A stretch of 64,000 nt of DNA from Amoebidium appalachense (GCA_963693365.1 CAVNZM010000002.1:9858001-9922000), one strand, 5' to 3'. Shown: positions 42,069-54,385, counted from the stretch's first letter. Program-made: numbers and translations. The notes: generated by a model from the letters alone, not told the origin.

Positions 42069-43486
42069 TTTGCTTGTTGCCCTCTCGGCCCTCAGGCTCT
42101 TGCTTCTGCTGGCATTTTCTCTCTTTGGGTTTCGGTTGTATGTATGTGAAGGTTGTTGTTGTGCCGGCTATGTGGGTTTAGGCTGTGTGCAGGTGAATCA
42201 CAGCTGGGAATCACAACGACAGTTTTACAGAAATCAGATATGGTGTTGTGTTTGTTAATGCATGTCCAGTAAAGGGGAGGTGTGTATGTGGGGGGGGGGG
42301 GGGGGGGGGGGGGGGGGGAGAGAGAGAGAAATGTTCGCGGTGCCCCGATGATATGTTTATAGTTCTTGTGTGTGGTGAATGAAGTCAAATGTTTTTAATG
42401 TTTTATAATTTTTTAATGTTTTTTTTATCCGTGCAGAGGAGTTCATCAAGTACGAGTCTGTGGAGGATGAGACCTTCCAGTCCTATGCGGTGGGTGCCCC
42501 CTGTGTGTGTGTGCGGGCGCGTGTACGCGTTCGTGTTCGTGCCCGGCGCCCACACGTGTGTGTGTGTGGGGGGGGGGGGGGGGGGGGGGGGGGGTGTAGG
42601 GTGGTGCGTGTGTATGTGCGCCCTTGCGTGTGTGGTAGCGGAGGAGGGAGGGAAATGGAGGAAGTGGATCGTCTGCTTGGGCAAGCGCTTGTTGGCTTTG
42701 TGCTGGCAAAGCATGACATGCACACACGCTTCTTTCAGGCCCCACTTCTTTCACATGCATTTCCTTTCTTGATACCCCCCCCTGTTGCACACACTTTCCC
42801 TCTGTCGAACCACACCGTGCTCACTCCAAGTCTCCCAGCTCATGATCTCCACATGCACGCCCACACCTTTCGAAACCTTCCTTGCAGACGCCTTTCCCCT
42901 TTCGAAACCCCCTCCCCCCCTCTCCTCCCCTGCTTACGCTTTTCCTTCTTATGAAACCTCCCCGTGCTCACATTTCATATGCATACACACACACACACAC
43001 ACACACTTTCAATACCCCACTTGCATACATTTTTTGTACGTGCTTTTCCCATTATAAAAAAAACACGCCGTGCTCACTCTACCCTCTGCATCGTGTTATC
43101 CGTTGTTCATGTGTACTTTGTACTTTATGACGCATTCCCCCCCCCTCCCCCCCCCCCCCCCCCCCCCCCCCCTCCTCCCCCCAACTCACAGACACACACA
43201 CGTACAGAGGACTTCATTCCAAAAACCTTATCTTAGAGCACATTAGCATATGTGCTCATTTCTCCCCCAATTCCTTTCACAGGAGTTCCACCTTGTGTCG
43301 AGCGTGTACGGGGCCATGATCGAGGGTGCCGCCAGCGAGCAGTCTGCCCGCATGCAGGCTATGGAGAACGCCACCAAGAACGCCGGCGAGATGATTGGCA
43401 AGCTGACCCTCGCATACAACCGCACCCGCCAGGCCGTCATCACGAACGAACTCATTGAAATTATCTCCGGCGCCGCCGCCGTCTAA
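36129..43486 (+). CDS. ATP5F1C: Mitochondrial ATP synthase subunit gamma, nine exons
   Basis: Exons: 36,129-36,181; 36,934-36,983; 37,754-37,885; 38,683-38,751; 39,692-39,861; 40,571-40,645; 41,788-41,872; 42,437-42,489; 43,283-43,486, giving 296 residues with every phase consistent and GT-AG introns. An Arg/Ser/Ala-rich presequence (~1-28, ending QRGMAT) is followed by the N-terminal coiled helix ([21 protein letters not shown]), the [14 protein letters not shown] motif, KPPTFAEAS and [11 protein letters not shown], then the C-terminal helix ending [17 protein letters not shown], as in animal gamma. It is the rotor shaft of F1. Introns are 450-1,150 bp and hold several copies of the CATTCAAAC(n) repeat in sense orientation. 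Exon 6 is preceded by an A/CA tract and exon 7 by a ~33-T tract. AATAAA is at 43,750. Confidence 0.96.
37900..38335 (+). repeat. Degenerate CA-rich tract in ATP synthase intron 3
   Basis: About 430 bp of interrupted ACACACG/ACATGC repeats following the exon 3 donor. It has GCGCATGTGCAGACACGCACACA-type subrepeats near 37,990-38,040. Confidence 0.8.
39232..39275 (+). repeat. Intron-associated repeat, 3' end only (ATP synthase intron 4)
   Basis: Carries TATGTGTACTTCGTACTTTATGACACATTCAAACC, in pieces identical to the better copies, in sense orientation with the host gene. Confidence 0.75.
39408..39690 (+). repeat. Intron-associated repeat, long copy (ATP synthase intron 4)
   Basis: It starts with CTTGCATAAGCAACCCTGCT, includes GATCAAGACGGGT, GGGGTCGAAAC and GGATGGGCTCTGCTTATG, and ends CGTACTTCGTACC...GCATTCAAAC(10). 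The C-tail is followed directly by TCCTCCCTCAG and exon 5, so the repeat supplies the polypyrimidine tract of this 3' splice site. It aligns along its length with the copy at 59,218-59,478. Confidence 0.8.
40468..40570 (+). repeat. C(n)A(n) junction and (CA)n flush with the exon 6 acceptor
   Basis: A ~42-base C-rich run passes into an A-rich run, then (CA)n, then CCAG and exon 6 of ATP synthase gamma. Confidence 0.9.
40993..41139 (+). repeat. Intron-associated repeat, 3' two-thirds (ATP synthase intron 6)
   Basis: GTGTGGATGGCGCGGGCCCC, GATGGGCTCCTCTTATGATAC, TGTTGTCCGTT and GGTGCATTCAAATACCCC follow the family order, in sense orientation. Confidence 0.7.
41471..41513 (+). repeat. Intron-associated repeat, short middle fragment (ATP synthase intron 6)
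   Basis: GGTTCTCCGAGGATGGGCTC followed by ATGCACACTGTTTAG resembles the central part of the family. It is short and therefore uncertain. Confidence 0.4.
43084..43172 (+). repeat. Intron-associated repeat, 3' end (ATP synthase intron 8)
   Basis: CTCTGCATCGTGTTATCCGT, GTGTACTTTGTACTTTATGA and CGCATTCC(n), with a long C-tail, about 110 bp before the exon 9 acceptor. Sense orientation. Confidence 0.75.
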
Positions 43487-43749
43487 AAAAAAAAATACAA
43501 AAGAAAAAACCCCCCACACAAGGGAATTTGGTGTACCCAATGGCTGCTGTGCGTTAAGGAGTGTTTAAAATTTTAACGCGGGTGGGCGGTTGGTCAGTTA
43601 AGACGCTGGTGCTGCGTGTGTTTGGTGTGCGTTTGGCTTGGTGACGGGGCTTTGTGTGCGTGTGTATTTTTCCTTTTTTGGTTATTTTTCGGCTGTAAGG
43701 CCCGTCACTGTGTTTGTGCACCTGGACTGTGGCCTAGTGGGTGGGCGGA

Positions 43750-43755
43750 AATAAA
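43750..43755 (+). terminator. ATP synthase gamma polyadenylation signal
   Basis: AATAAA about 264 bp after the stop codon, a similar distance to the one after NACA. Confidence 0.5.
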
Positions 43756-43936
43756 CGGTGCGTGCTGTGCCTGCCGATCCGACCGTGTAATCTCAGACTG
43801 GTCTGTCTAGTACAGATACCTCCCCCCCTCCCAAAAAAAAAAAAACCACACACACATACACACACACACACACCACACCGGGTGGCACACCCTCTTGAAG
43901 CAGTGATTGAGTTGGGCTTCTTGATGAGGCAAATTG

Positions 43937-44102
43937 GTCGAAGCTCGGACACGACGTGGGCCGCCCTTGAGGTTGGGGCCCGGCTTGCTCTGCCTATTAT
44001 GCATACCCTTGATGTGGTTTACACTCTGCATCGTGTTGTCTGCTGTGAATGTGTACTTCTTACATTCTATCTAACGCATGCAGAATCGTACTCCCCCCCC
44101 CC

Positions 44103-44119
<17 letters not shown>
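43937..44119 (+). repeat. Intron-associated repeat family member outside a known gene
   Basis: GGTCGAAGCTCGG, GACGTGGGCC, TATTATGCATACCC, CTCTGCATCGTGTTGTCTGC and GTGTACTTCTTACATTC follow the family order, ending in a C-run. It lies ~180 bp past the ATP synthase gamma polyadenylation signal. Confidence 0.65.
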
Positions 44120-44133
<14 letters not shown>

Positions 44134-45074
44134 ACCCACACACCCATTTCCTCTGTTCGTTTTTTCTGTGTTTGCGATCCTATGGAGAAAAGACCGGCAC
44201 AGACTCTGAGGCTATGGATAGCTGACCATCGTGACCACTCTGGGAACCCAGATTATGTTGTGAGGCAGTACCGTCGCGGCGGGTGTTTGTGTACCGCGGG
44301 GGTCTCGAGAGTGTGTGTGTGACTGACTGACAGTGTCTGTGCGGGCGCGCGCACATATATATACTTCACACGTACGTGTGTGTGCATGCACGAACGCACA
44401 GTGTCACGTGTACGTACGTGTGATACAGAGCGTGTGTACGCGCACGCACGTGGGTGCGCTTAGTGGGTGTGCCGATGTGTATGCCACGCATGTATCTATG
44501 TGTGTGTGCCACATGTGTGTGTGCAGTGTGAACACGTGACACTGTGTACGTACACACGTGTTCGTGTCACGGTGTGGTTGGGTGGTACGGGCGGGAAGTA
44601 CTAACAGGGTGAATCTAAATGCAGGAATCCTGCTAAGTTACCACCACCAGTACCCACTGCACCGAATGCCCACAACGCCCACACACGTACATGTCATGCG
44701 ACCGCAAGGCACGTGCACGATATACATACAGGTTAAAGGGGGTTTCTTTTATAAAGGCCGATTATTTGTCCCCAGAGAGTCTGACTCAAGCCAAATCAAA
44801 ATCTGGAGCTGTAATCTTATTCCTGACGCTTGATTATTATTTTCCCCTTCTTTCCTTCTTTTTTCTCTCTTTTCTTTTTTCTTACGCTTTTTGTTGTATC
44901 TTGGCGCATCTGTAACATGCTGCCGGCCAAACGATGGTGCGCAGCCCAGCACACCAATCACATAGCTATAAATCCCTCTGACCCGACCCGACCCGGAAAG
45001 CTAGAAGAAACCCCCTTTAAATTTGTACCCCGTGGCAAAATCTCAGCACGTAGTCATACAACATGTTAATATTA

Positions 45075-45154
45075 ATTGCACACAGTCTACTTTGCGAGGG
45101 TAGGATCGTGTGCCATTGCACACAGTCTACTTTGCGAGGGTAGGATCGTGTGCC
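45075..45154 (+). repeat. Exact 40-bp tandem duplication
   Basis: Two adjacent identical units starting ATTGCACACAGTCTACTTTG. Confidence 0.9.
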
Positions 45155-45365
45155 ACAGGCACCGATCAACTCTACCATGATCACATGGCTCGGGCACTTA
45201 CATATGCTAGCGAAAAACAAATGCTTCTTGAAAATCATTAATAAATCGGAACGGCGGGGCCCAGAATGTACACGAAGTACATGTACGTACGAATCAAATT
45301 AACAGGTGTGTCTGGCCATATGATCTCCTTTCCTATGTACAAGTACTAGTATTTACCTTTCGAAT

Positions 45366-45420
45366 CTGGAGATAGTCTGTAATTTACAAATTTGGAGATA
45401 GTCTGAAATTTACAAATTTC
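45366..45420 (+). repeat. 27-bp tandem duplication
   Basis: TGGAGATAGTCTG(T/A)AATTTACAAATTT twice in succession. A similar pair, GTGGCAAG(G/A)AGTGCCAAACAC, occurs further on at ~45,560 and ~45,602. Confidence 0.75.
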
Positions 45421-45941
45421 CGTTCTAAAACTGCTCAACTTCTCCGTGTGTCCGTTTTTCAATGTTGTCTGTGAGAAAGGCTGTATCAAAGCAAGCTACA
45501 GTTTAGGTACAATTCCCTCCTGCCACATCTTCTGCAGTCTTGTCAAATTAGTCTAACTGTGGCAAGGAGTGCCAAACACGAGTTTTTTCGATTTTCAGAG
45601 TGTGGCAAGAAGTGCCAAACACACGAGGTCTATGTGTGCAGCCTCTAATAAGTACAACGACTATAAAAGCGCACACCAGTTCAAACCATTAGATTTTTTA
45701 TAGCACACATCGATTGGTACCGATTGAACTACCCCCCCCCCCCCCCCCCCCCCCCCTCCCCCCCCCCTTCACCAAAACACATCACCAATCCCTTCCCATC
45801 AACAAAAAACTCCCATCACAAGCGCAGAAAAACACCTAGGTATCAAAAAAAAAAAAAAAAAGGCACACACTCCCAATCACAAATCGACATCCCCTTCTCC
45901 CCACTCCCTAGAGTCTCCCATCCGCCCACCATCACGTCACC

Positions 45942-47237
45942 TTATGCCCATGCCGACGCCTTCGCCTTGAGTTTTCCCAACAGCGAAGTTGCAGTCAACC
46001 CCTTCACATGAACCCCCCCGCGGACCGGTTTTACCCTGAATGTTCCGGCTCTCCTTATTGGTCCGGGCTCGTTTAGACCCCCCTCCTCCTCGCTCACCTC
46101 CCCTGAATTCGTGTTTCGAACGTACATAGACCCCGCCGTGGGCAAGGGGCGGAAAAACGCCTTCGAATCCTTAAGACCGGCTTTTGAAGCCGCCGTCTGC
46201 CGGTCCCGATAGAGCGATGACGTACGCGAAAGAGAATGCAGAGGGGTGTCCAAGCGGTCCTGGGTTGGGGTTGGTGGCTGGGTCAAACTTGGCGAAATTT
46301 CAGAGCAGGAGGACGAGGTGTCAGTCGACGTGCTGCCAATTTTGCTCAGCGGCATGGAATCGGAATCGGAATCTTCGCGGTTAATGGACCCCGCGGTCTG
46401 GGGGTGCAGTGGGGGCATGTGCTTGGGTCGTGGGGGAGGCGTTGGTGGTACTGGGGGAGCTGGCGGCACGCCCGTGTGATTGGAGGAAATATTCAGACGG
46501 CTCAAGTCAACCTCCTCGTAAATTGCTTCTCCGTCCTCCACTTGGGGGAATCCATTGTCGATCTTGATCACCAGGCACCCATCCCTATACACAACCGTCT
46601 TTGGCGGGAGGGGTGGGGGGCAGTCGCTAGCAAGGAAGTCGTTGGAGCCCCCCGTCGAAGTTGAATTTGCAGAATTTTCATCCATGAAGAAATCCGTCGC
46701 GGAGCCAAGCGGCATCGAAATGGGCCGGCGCATCTGGCGGCCAAGTCTTAGTGCCATGCCGGGGTTTGGGGTGACGGAGGGGGTCTCATTTGGGTAAAAC
46801 GAAGACATGGAGGCTCCCGAGAAGAGAGAGGAATGGGTGAAAGACGGGCGGAGGGGGGCATACGGCTCCCTAGATCTGGTGTACAGGCGTTTCTAACGCT
46901 TTGCAACGATTGGGCGGATCGGCGCTTGCGGGAAAGCACTGCCGATTGAGCCGCAGAGGTCCCGTCGGGGCACGATAGGGACCGGGTAGAAAACCCGCCG
47001 AAAAATCGCGAAATTCCAGATTTCTTGGAAAATTGCGACGCGATCGATGGCGATGGCGATGGGGGGACGTAGTGGGTTGGGAAGTTGTCGCTTTCCCAGA
47101 TGACGGAGTCATGATTGGACGCTATGTTGCTGACAAGAATCCGGAATGCAGAATGCGGGGAGCAGTTGGTGGCCGTGACCTCCATCCAATGGCAGAAGCC
47201 CTCGTCTCTGGCCGTTTTTCTTGCCTCCTCCGATGAA

Positions 47238-47281
<44 letters not shown>

Positions 47282-49977
47282 TTGAAAAGGGGGGGGGGGG
47301 GGGGGGGGGAGAGGTTTGTCAAACAGGTTTGCAAAGGTACTGAAAATTGTGGGACTTTATATTTTCAACCTTTAGGCATCTGAGAAACGCAGATGGGAAA
47401 TACGTGGTGGTGGGTGGGATGGGTGGGGTTGGAGGGAGAGGGGAAGTAAACCGGCGGTCTGGGTAAATCGGAAGCTTGAAAAATTGCGGAGGCAGGTCAC
47501 ACAAGTAACGAGGGTGGACCTTGCGGCAGACAAGGGAAGAAACTAGTGTGTTGGTGCCGGCCGTGTGCCCATGTACGTGATTCTGCTTGTTTCTTTCCCT
47601 TTTCATTTTTTCCATTCCCACTTTTTATTTCATTTTTATTTTCATTTTCGTCATTTTTTTATTTCAAAGTTTTCATTTTTTTCCCGGGGGAGGGTGGGGT
47701 GGATGGAAGGGGGGTGGGTAGGTGTGTGTGTGTGTGGGTGGGTGGGGGGGGGGGGGGGGGGGGGGGGGGGGGAGGGTTACCTCTGACATGGGTGAGAGGG
47801 CATTGTCACGGACGTCTGCCTGTGTGCCCACGAGTATGGCCGGCACAAACCTCCTGCCTATTTTGGTAGTGGCACGACGGTATGCCCTTAATGCAACCTT
47901 AAGGGAGTCCGGGTTGCAGATAGAATAGACTGCGTGATTGGTTTGTGATTAGAGACGATCTTGAGACGACATCGTATAAAAAGATGGGACTATTTAAGAG
48001 ACTCTCGGAATAAATAATAAGTGTACATACAACGTAGGTTGTAAAACGACCACAATAACATGGGAGCATGTGTAGTCTTGGGACTTTCAGAACCAAACAT
48101 CAGCGATATGCTTTCACACACATGCGCCTAGCGTATCGCTGAGGGGGAGAACAACGAAGTTGAGGTATCATTCGACTCCCCCCTCCTTCTCCTGTTCTCC
48201 TAACTTTCTCACTTTACCGTGCGGCGCCCCCCGTTGTATGTTTTTGTGCGTACGGGCATGATGTGTACGTGGTGACGTGGGTTCACCGGGTGGTGGTGGT
48301 GTTGCTGGGGAGGGGAGAGGGGGGGGGGGTTTGAATGCGTCATAAAGTACGAAGTACACAAGAACAAGGGGGTCAACATTTGCACTTACCGACCATGAAG
48401 CCATCCACTGCATGGTATGCCTCCTGCTCCACCAAATCCATTTGCCGCAATACCTGGGGGGGGGGGGGAATAAATCAGTACCATAAATAGCAATAATTAC
48501 CACATTTGGTTGTACCCCAAGAACCATGATTGGCCATCAAGCTTTGCAAAGCTATCATTTTGAAGAAGACAAAATTCCACTATGCACATGTTGTCACATC
48601 TAATCTACTAAACGCATGTAGATATTATCTATTCACGGTATCACGTGTCATAGCCCCATTATTAACGAGCACGACATCAAACCTAAAAAGGAAATAATTC
48701 TTTAACTGCCGCACCCACCTGGTAGCCAGCCGGGTCGATTATGTCGAGGCCATACGACCTTTCTTTAAAGGAGACCCGCTTGTGGTGTCTGTTAACTATG
48801 GTCGATACATACTCCTGGATGGGGAGACATGGTGAGAACACACGACGCGACAAAACTTGGTTAATCCCAGTTTGCAAAGTACCCCAGGCCCATCAATATT
48901 TAGTTGCCGGGGATAGTATGTGACACAGCTTTTTAAGCGAAAAGAAGAAAAAAGAAAGAAAGAAAGTTACATGGGAAGGCGGTAGAGGTACAACGGGGCC
49001 TAATAGTACCAGAAAGAAGGAGAAAGAGAAGAGGGGGCAAAGACGGGGTTGATTTAAGATGGTCAGGGAGCACATGGCTTTGTAGGAGTTCACACTCAAA
49101 AAATGCCGTAATCCACCCCCCCCCCCCCCCCCCCCCCCCCTGCTTACATGCCGGTAGTGCCTAGGCACATTTTTTTTTTTGGGATTTTGTGACCCGTGAC
49201 ACCCACTTCCTAGATGTTTTTTTCTTCTACCATTAACTATACATCATACACTGGCAGCCACTGAGCCTGCTAGACCCGTAGCATGCTCCGTACAGTTTTA
49301 ATTGGAAACCACCGAGTGATGGTTTGCCATCATACGTTGGAGGTTGGGGGATGTATAGAACGTATATTACACAAGGAATTGTGTGTGTGTGTGTGATGTG
49401 TGTGTGTGTGTGTTTGACTTGGTGCATGTGTGTGTGTGAGTGTGTGTGTGTGTGTTTGACTTGGTGCATGCCGTGGTCTGAACACAGAGAGCATGGACTA
49501 CATGGTGTGACACGTGTGCACAACCACTGTCGGTCCATCAGACTGCAAGTCACGTCACGGAGTGTGTGCGTGTGTGCATGTGCCCACATATGCGTTTATT
49601 GCTGGCGATTCGAGGGGGAGGGGGGAGCAGAAGGCAGTTTCCAATGGACGAGAAGCGTATGAAAGGGACTCGCCTATGGGGGGGCAGGGGGCGGGATGGG
49701 GTGGGGGGGGGGGGGGAAGGCCCTGGGGACATGGCTTCGGGAGAAGGGGGGGGGGGGGGGGGGAGGTGTAGGATTGTTGGAGTGGGGGCAAAGTACACAC
49801 CTGTTGGAATGCCCCCTCTGTAAACCTGGATACTAGAGCTGTCTTCCCTACCGCCTGACCGCCCAGTATTGTGATTTTCAGTTGGCAGGGTGGTGTGGGG
49901 GGGTCAGCCTTCCCCTGCCTGCTTTGTGCGTGGCTTGGGGAGCCGATCTTACTCATAAATTTCACGCCCATTTCCAA
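45942..49977 (-). CDS. Ras-like GTPase with a long SH2/SH3-ligand tail, probably six exons
   Basis: Minus-strand exons: 49,977-49,801; 48,814-48,719; 48,453-48,390; 47,929-47,781; 47,239-46,885; 46,813-45,942, giving about 570 residues. Phases agree throughout. The last intron (71 bp) is the least certain: a 50-bp alternative using the donor at 46,863 also keeps the frame, and two separate genes are possible. GTPase (~34-190): P-loop LGGQAVGKTAL, switch I near EYVSTIV, DPAG in place of DTAG, TQAD in place of NKxD, and EVTATN. So the Ras G12 position is Gln and two nucleotide-contact motifs are altered. The tail is Ser/Pro-rich with PPPLPPK (class II SH3 ligand type), AIYEEVDLS (SH2-ligand type phosphotyrosine site), PPRPK and a basic end. 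This suggests a signalling adaptor whose GTPase may bind nucleotide abnormally. Confidence 0.75.
47240..47275 (+). repeat. (GT)n flush with the exon 5 acceptor of the Ras-like gene
   Basis: On the gene's strand this is (CA)n ending CACACAG directly before exon 5 (47,239). Confidence 0.9.
48321..48368 (-). repeat. Intron-associated repeat, 3' end (Ras-like gene intron 3)
   Basis: On the minus strand, TTGTGTACTTCGTACTTTAT followed by GACGCATTCAAAC(9), starting about 20 bp after the exon 3 donor. It is in sense orientation with the host gene. Confidence 0.8.
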
Positions 49978-52537
49978 ACTTTGCTCTTGACGTTCCCTCC
50001 GAAGTATTGACAGTGTGCGGATTGCCTACTTGGTCATGCTAGTACGAATGTGGGCAGCTTTGCAAGCTAAAAAGGAAAGTGCGATCTTGATTCTCCCAAA
50101 CTGGGCGAATCACTGCTGAGAGAAATTATAGTATATTGCTTCACTCCTGTGAAAGGTGTCAAAGCGAAAAACGGGACATTCAGGGGATGTTCCAAGATCC
50201 TGAAACTGCAGATGTAGACATGTAGGGAATCAATAGGTGTGCGATTAGGGCCACTCTGAGCACGACGTGCGGCAAACGTAACAAAGGATGTCAATTAACG
50301 AGCTTCTGTATTAGTTCAAGAAACACGTTCGCAGTTTTTGGTTTCTAGTAGAGCTAGGCACCGAACAAAAAAACGAATGATGTAAGCTTGTGCATAGAAG
50401 TCCACAGTTGCGTGACTGCAGGAAAACAACCTCCTCTTGGCTGTTTTGGGTTGGGCGTTGACTGGTACCCCCTAAACATCATGTAAAGCCAATTTACGAA
50501 TCTATCTAAATTATATCTCTTAGGGACGCAGGTTTATTTAGAGACAGACGCAGGTCCGATCTGCTTTATGCCGCTGAGCCGGAAGCTTTTAATTGACACA
50601 GCATTGATTTTATTTTATTCTAATTATTTATCTTATTCATATATTGTAAACATCACCGCAGTATTCATTTGCAAGTGCATGCGCAATTGTACTGAGGCAG
50701 GTGCAAGTGACAACGTTAATTATAACATGTACATATATTACATGGATAACCATGCTTTCATCACTTTAGCAGCTAGGCTAAGGAAGTTTTATCCTATTTT
50801 GTCACCACATAAATACATTTGTCTTTTCTTCTTTGCCGTATCTCTGTCGCGATCACTTACTTGTTCGTAATTCTGAAAAATTTAGAACAAAAGGAGGGGG
50901 TTTACACACTTTTTATTGCGTGGACAGGAGGTTCAGCCACACTCGACGGCCTACTGCGTTTTCCAGCGCAGCCAATCAAATGCAGCTAGTGACATATGCA
51001 CCTGCTAGGCAACAATTAGGTTGTAAGCGCCACCTATTAGATATTCTGGGTAAGCAGGGGCTAGCATCGGTAGCTCCGAAAGAAAGTTAAGGAAGAGTAT
51101 CACAATATCATACTGTGCAGCATTAATAAGGTGATCTAGGATAGTCATTTTAAAACGGATATATTGAGGAAGAGAGGGAGAAAAGAGAATAAAACCGCCA
51201 ATAACCTCTGGTTCTATTACGTTACCTAACAGGTTACACTTTTTGATAGATTAAAAAAATAAAATAGATATGCATCCGCGAGTAAACCGCCCCCAACAAA
51301 AGGAGCACCGCTCTAGGGTGTTGAAGGTATCTAGCCCCCCTAACATGAATGATACTGTCGGGCCAATCAAATCATTTATACACTCGCGCCCCCGAATTCC
51401 ACGGCAGGCCGTCCGTAAGTGCTGCTGTGCATTGATAAAAAGAAAGGTTTGCACATATTTGCACATATTCAGCAGTTGTTTGTGTTTTGCAGCCGTATTA
51501 TGCGGAGTACCAACGACGTTCAGAGAAATACTTTACAAAAATACTCTTTTTACCCCAGGCGCCAATATGCTCGATTCGCAGGATTACTGGTTCAGTGTTT
51601 ATTGTCGATCGAATTTGCCGGTCCGGTGCGACCAATAGGAATTCTGCCACCAGGATGCATGCACATCACAAAAGTGTGGGTGTGTGTTTTGATTGGCTGG
51701 ACTTTACTGAAACAACCAATCAGGAATTCTGTCGCCTAATTGATCTATCAGGTGTGCATTGAAAGACAGCAAATCTTACGTACCACAGCCCCGGCTCCCG
51801 CGGCCACTCAAACAATGCATATGGGCTTCCTTCAGTTTCCGACAGGCCCCCTCACTGACTTTTCTGCCTGCACAGAATCGGGCTATCTAAAGTTGCAATT
51901 GTGCATTTCCACGTGAAAATTTCTCCACCACTCACTGGCTTCGCATGCTGAAACGGGCAGAAAACCTGACATGTGAAAAAAATTGGTCTGGGACTGCTGA
52001 TCACCGACCGAGAGTTACTGCATTCGTTGAACGGTAATTGTAAATGGGCTTTCACGGTCTCTAAGACCCGTTGGCACACCCGACGTCGACACACGACGCT
52101 TTAGTTAGTTTAATAGAATTTAATAGGCTTCTTGCCGGAGGGGGCACTATGTAAACATCGAGAACCGTGGGGTGGGGTGGGTGGGGGGGGAAGGGGGGGG
52201 GGGGGGGGGGGAGGGTTTGGGGGAAGGGGAGGAGGGGGGGAGGAGGGGGGGGGGAGGGGGGGGGGGAGGCGATGCCATGGGGGCAACCACCTGCTCGAAC
52301 TCGAGCCTGCTTTCGGAGCCCCCCTCTCCAACTCAACCGTGGTAGTAGCAATACATTCATGTCCCCTCAGCCCCCTTCAGGGGCCCCAATGCGGATGGGG
52401 AAGGGCCTGGGCCCTCGCGTGAATGCACGGCTACATGCATGTGTGTCAATAATTGTGTGTACCACCGTGTGTGTGTGTGTGTGTTTGTGTGCATGTCACT
52501 GTGTGCAACTGAAGGTGAACGCCGGGTGTACCTGCAC

Positions 52538-52614
<77 letters not shown>

Positions 52615-52712
52615 GTGTGTTGTTGTTGTACATGGAATTTGCTATGTGTTGTTAAATTGTTGTTGTTGTTGTTGTTTTTGTACTTGGTTGTGAACAGGCG
52701 CATGTTGCAGTG

Positions 52713-52754
<42 letters not shown>

Positions 52755-52889
52755 ACACAGTGTGTGTGTGTGTGTATTCGTGTGTGTGTGTATCATATGT
52801 GTGAGTGCGCGCGCGAGCATGTCACAAAGTTTGTGTATGCGCGCGTGTGTGTGTTTGTGTCTGTGTGTGTGTGTGTGTGTGCGCGCGCG

Positions 52890-52950
<61 letters not shown>

Positions 52951-53498
52951 GTATGTGTTAGTGTGTGTGTGAGTGTGATTGTGTATATGTGTGTGTGTGA
53001 CATGTGTGACTATTCTTCGAATTATTCCTGGTGATGCCGCTCCAGAAAGATATGCACGCGAGTGCTCGGGGAAGCCAAGGTGTTATCGAATCGTATGAGA
53101 GTTGTGTTGCGGGATGTAGCCAGTCAGGGGAGGTGTCTTTTTTTTTTTTGGTGGTGGTGGGGGGGGAGGGGGAGGAGGGTGGAAGGGAGGGGGAAGGGGG
53201 AGGGGAGATGAGGGGATTAAATCATAAATAGTTTCACAGCAGAACGAGTGAGCAGCACGTAATGCCCCCACGGTGAGAAATCTTACGAATCGTGGTAGAG
53301 AGGGGAGACGCGGAGGAGCCCCCGTTTTTTTTTTTTTTGTTTTTTTTTTTGGGGGGGAGGGGGGGGCGGGGGGGGGAAGAGAGGGTGAGTTATATTTTTT
53401 TGTTTTTGTTTTTTTTTTTGGGGGGGGGGAGGTGGGGGCGGGAGGGGAGAAGGGAAGGGGGTGTGGGTGACAGTGGGGGCGGGAGAGAGGGGGGGAGG

Positions 53499-53529
<31 letters not shown>

Positions 53530-53585
53530 GGGGGGGGATGCCTAATGAGTCAAGCATGCAGTCTGGTTATATCATAAACTGTAAA
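49978..53585. other. Intergenic region with CCAAT motifs and (GT)n tracts
   Basis: Between 49,980 and 52,150 the sequence is unique and AT-richer, with CCAAT or ATTGG motifs near 50,967, 51,363, 51,631, 51,693 and 51,715. No frame has recognisable protein features. From 52,150 on it is G-runs and (GT)n (52,541-52,618; 52,711-52,754; 52,861-52,949), with T(n)G(n) junctions near 53,140, 53,325-53,365 and 53,400-53,430. Confidence 0.55.
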
Positions 53586-53762
53586 CTCGCGCCATTCGCG
53601 TGCTCGCTTACATACAGATCCGCTCTGTATTCGCCATGCTATGCTAAAAGGTATGCGCGCTGATGGCTGATCCATCATGCGACTTTTGTTTCATACGAGT
53701 GATCAAGTACATAGCGAACACAGAGCGGATCTGTATGTAAGCGAGCATGCGAACGGCGCGAG
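53586..53762. repeat. Foldback repeat: 49-bp arms, 79-bp loop
   Basis: Left arm 53,586-53,634 and right arm 53,714-53,762 are inverted copies with three mismatches. The arms share CGCTTACATACAGATCCGCT in inverted orientation. No clear target duplication flanks them. Confidence 0.88.
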
Positions 53763-54221
53763 ATTACAAAGCTGATGGGTAGGCTAAGCCTTTCATTCAC
53801 TATCATAATGTGCACGTTCTTATAATCTATGTGAACGGATAGATACCTTTTGAAGGGTTTTACCAACACTATATGCATACGGTCATGATACTTATTCAAA
53901 TTATTAATAATTACATAGTCCTGCAAATGGCGGCTGGGGTCCCCTGGTGTGAAGGTAGGCCGGGTGGGTGGAAGGGGTGGAGGGGGGGCAGGGGAGGGGG
54001 GGAGGGGGAGGGGGGAAGGGGGGAGGGGAGGGGGGAGGGGAAGGCGGAGGGGGAAGGGGAGGGGGAGGGGGAGGGGGAGGGGGAGAGCAGTTTGACAGTT
54101 TCAAAGTATGGGTGTTTGTATGTGAGTGTGTGGGTATTTGAATGTGTGGTGCGGATGTGTAGGTGCTGGAGAGAGAGGGGGGGGGGGGGGGGGAGGGGGG
54201 GGGAAGGGAGAAAGGGGGAGG

Positions 54222-54385
<164 letters not shown>

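Larger units (their letters stand above)
44120..45941. other. Intergenic region between ATP synthase gamma and the Ras-like gene
   Basis: It holds a CA-tract, a mixed ACGT-alternating stretch (44,280-44,580) and AT-richer unique sequence. Small tandem duplications are listed separately. A C-run and an A-run lie at 45,732-45,767 and 45,846-45,861. No gene is seen. Confidence 0.6.

Noticed and set aside
45724-46011. Plus-strand frame upstream of and overlapping the Ras-like tail
   Set aside because: Built from a C-run and an A-run; antisense to the supported gene.
51270-51762. Overlapping frames of 90-120 codons near CCAAT motifs
   Set aside because: No motif, no codon-like composition, and three frames open equally well; probably chance in unique sequence.
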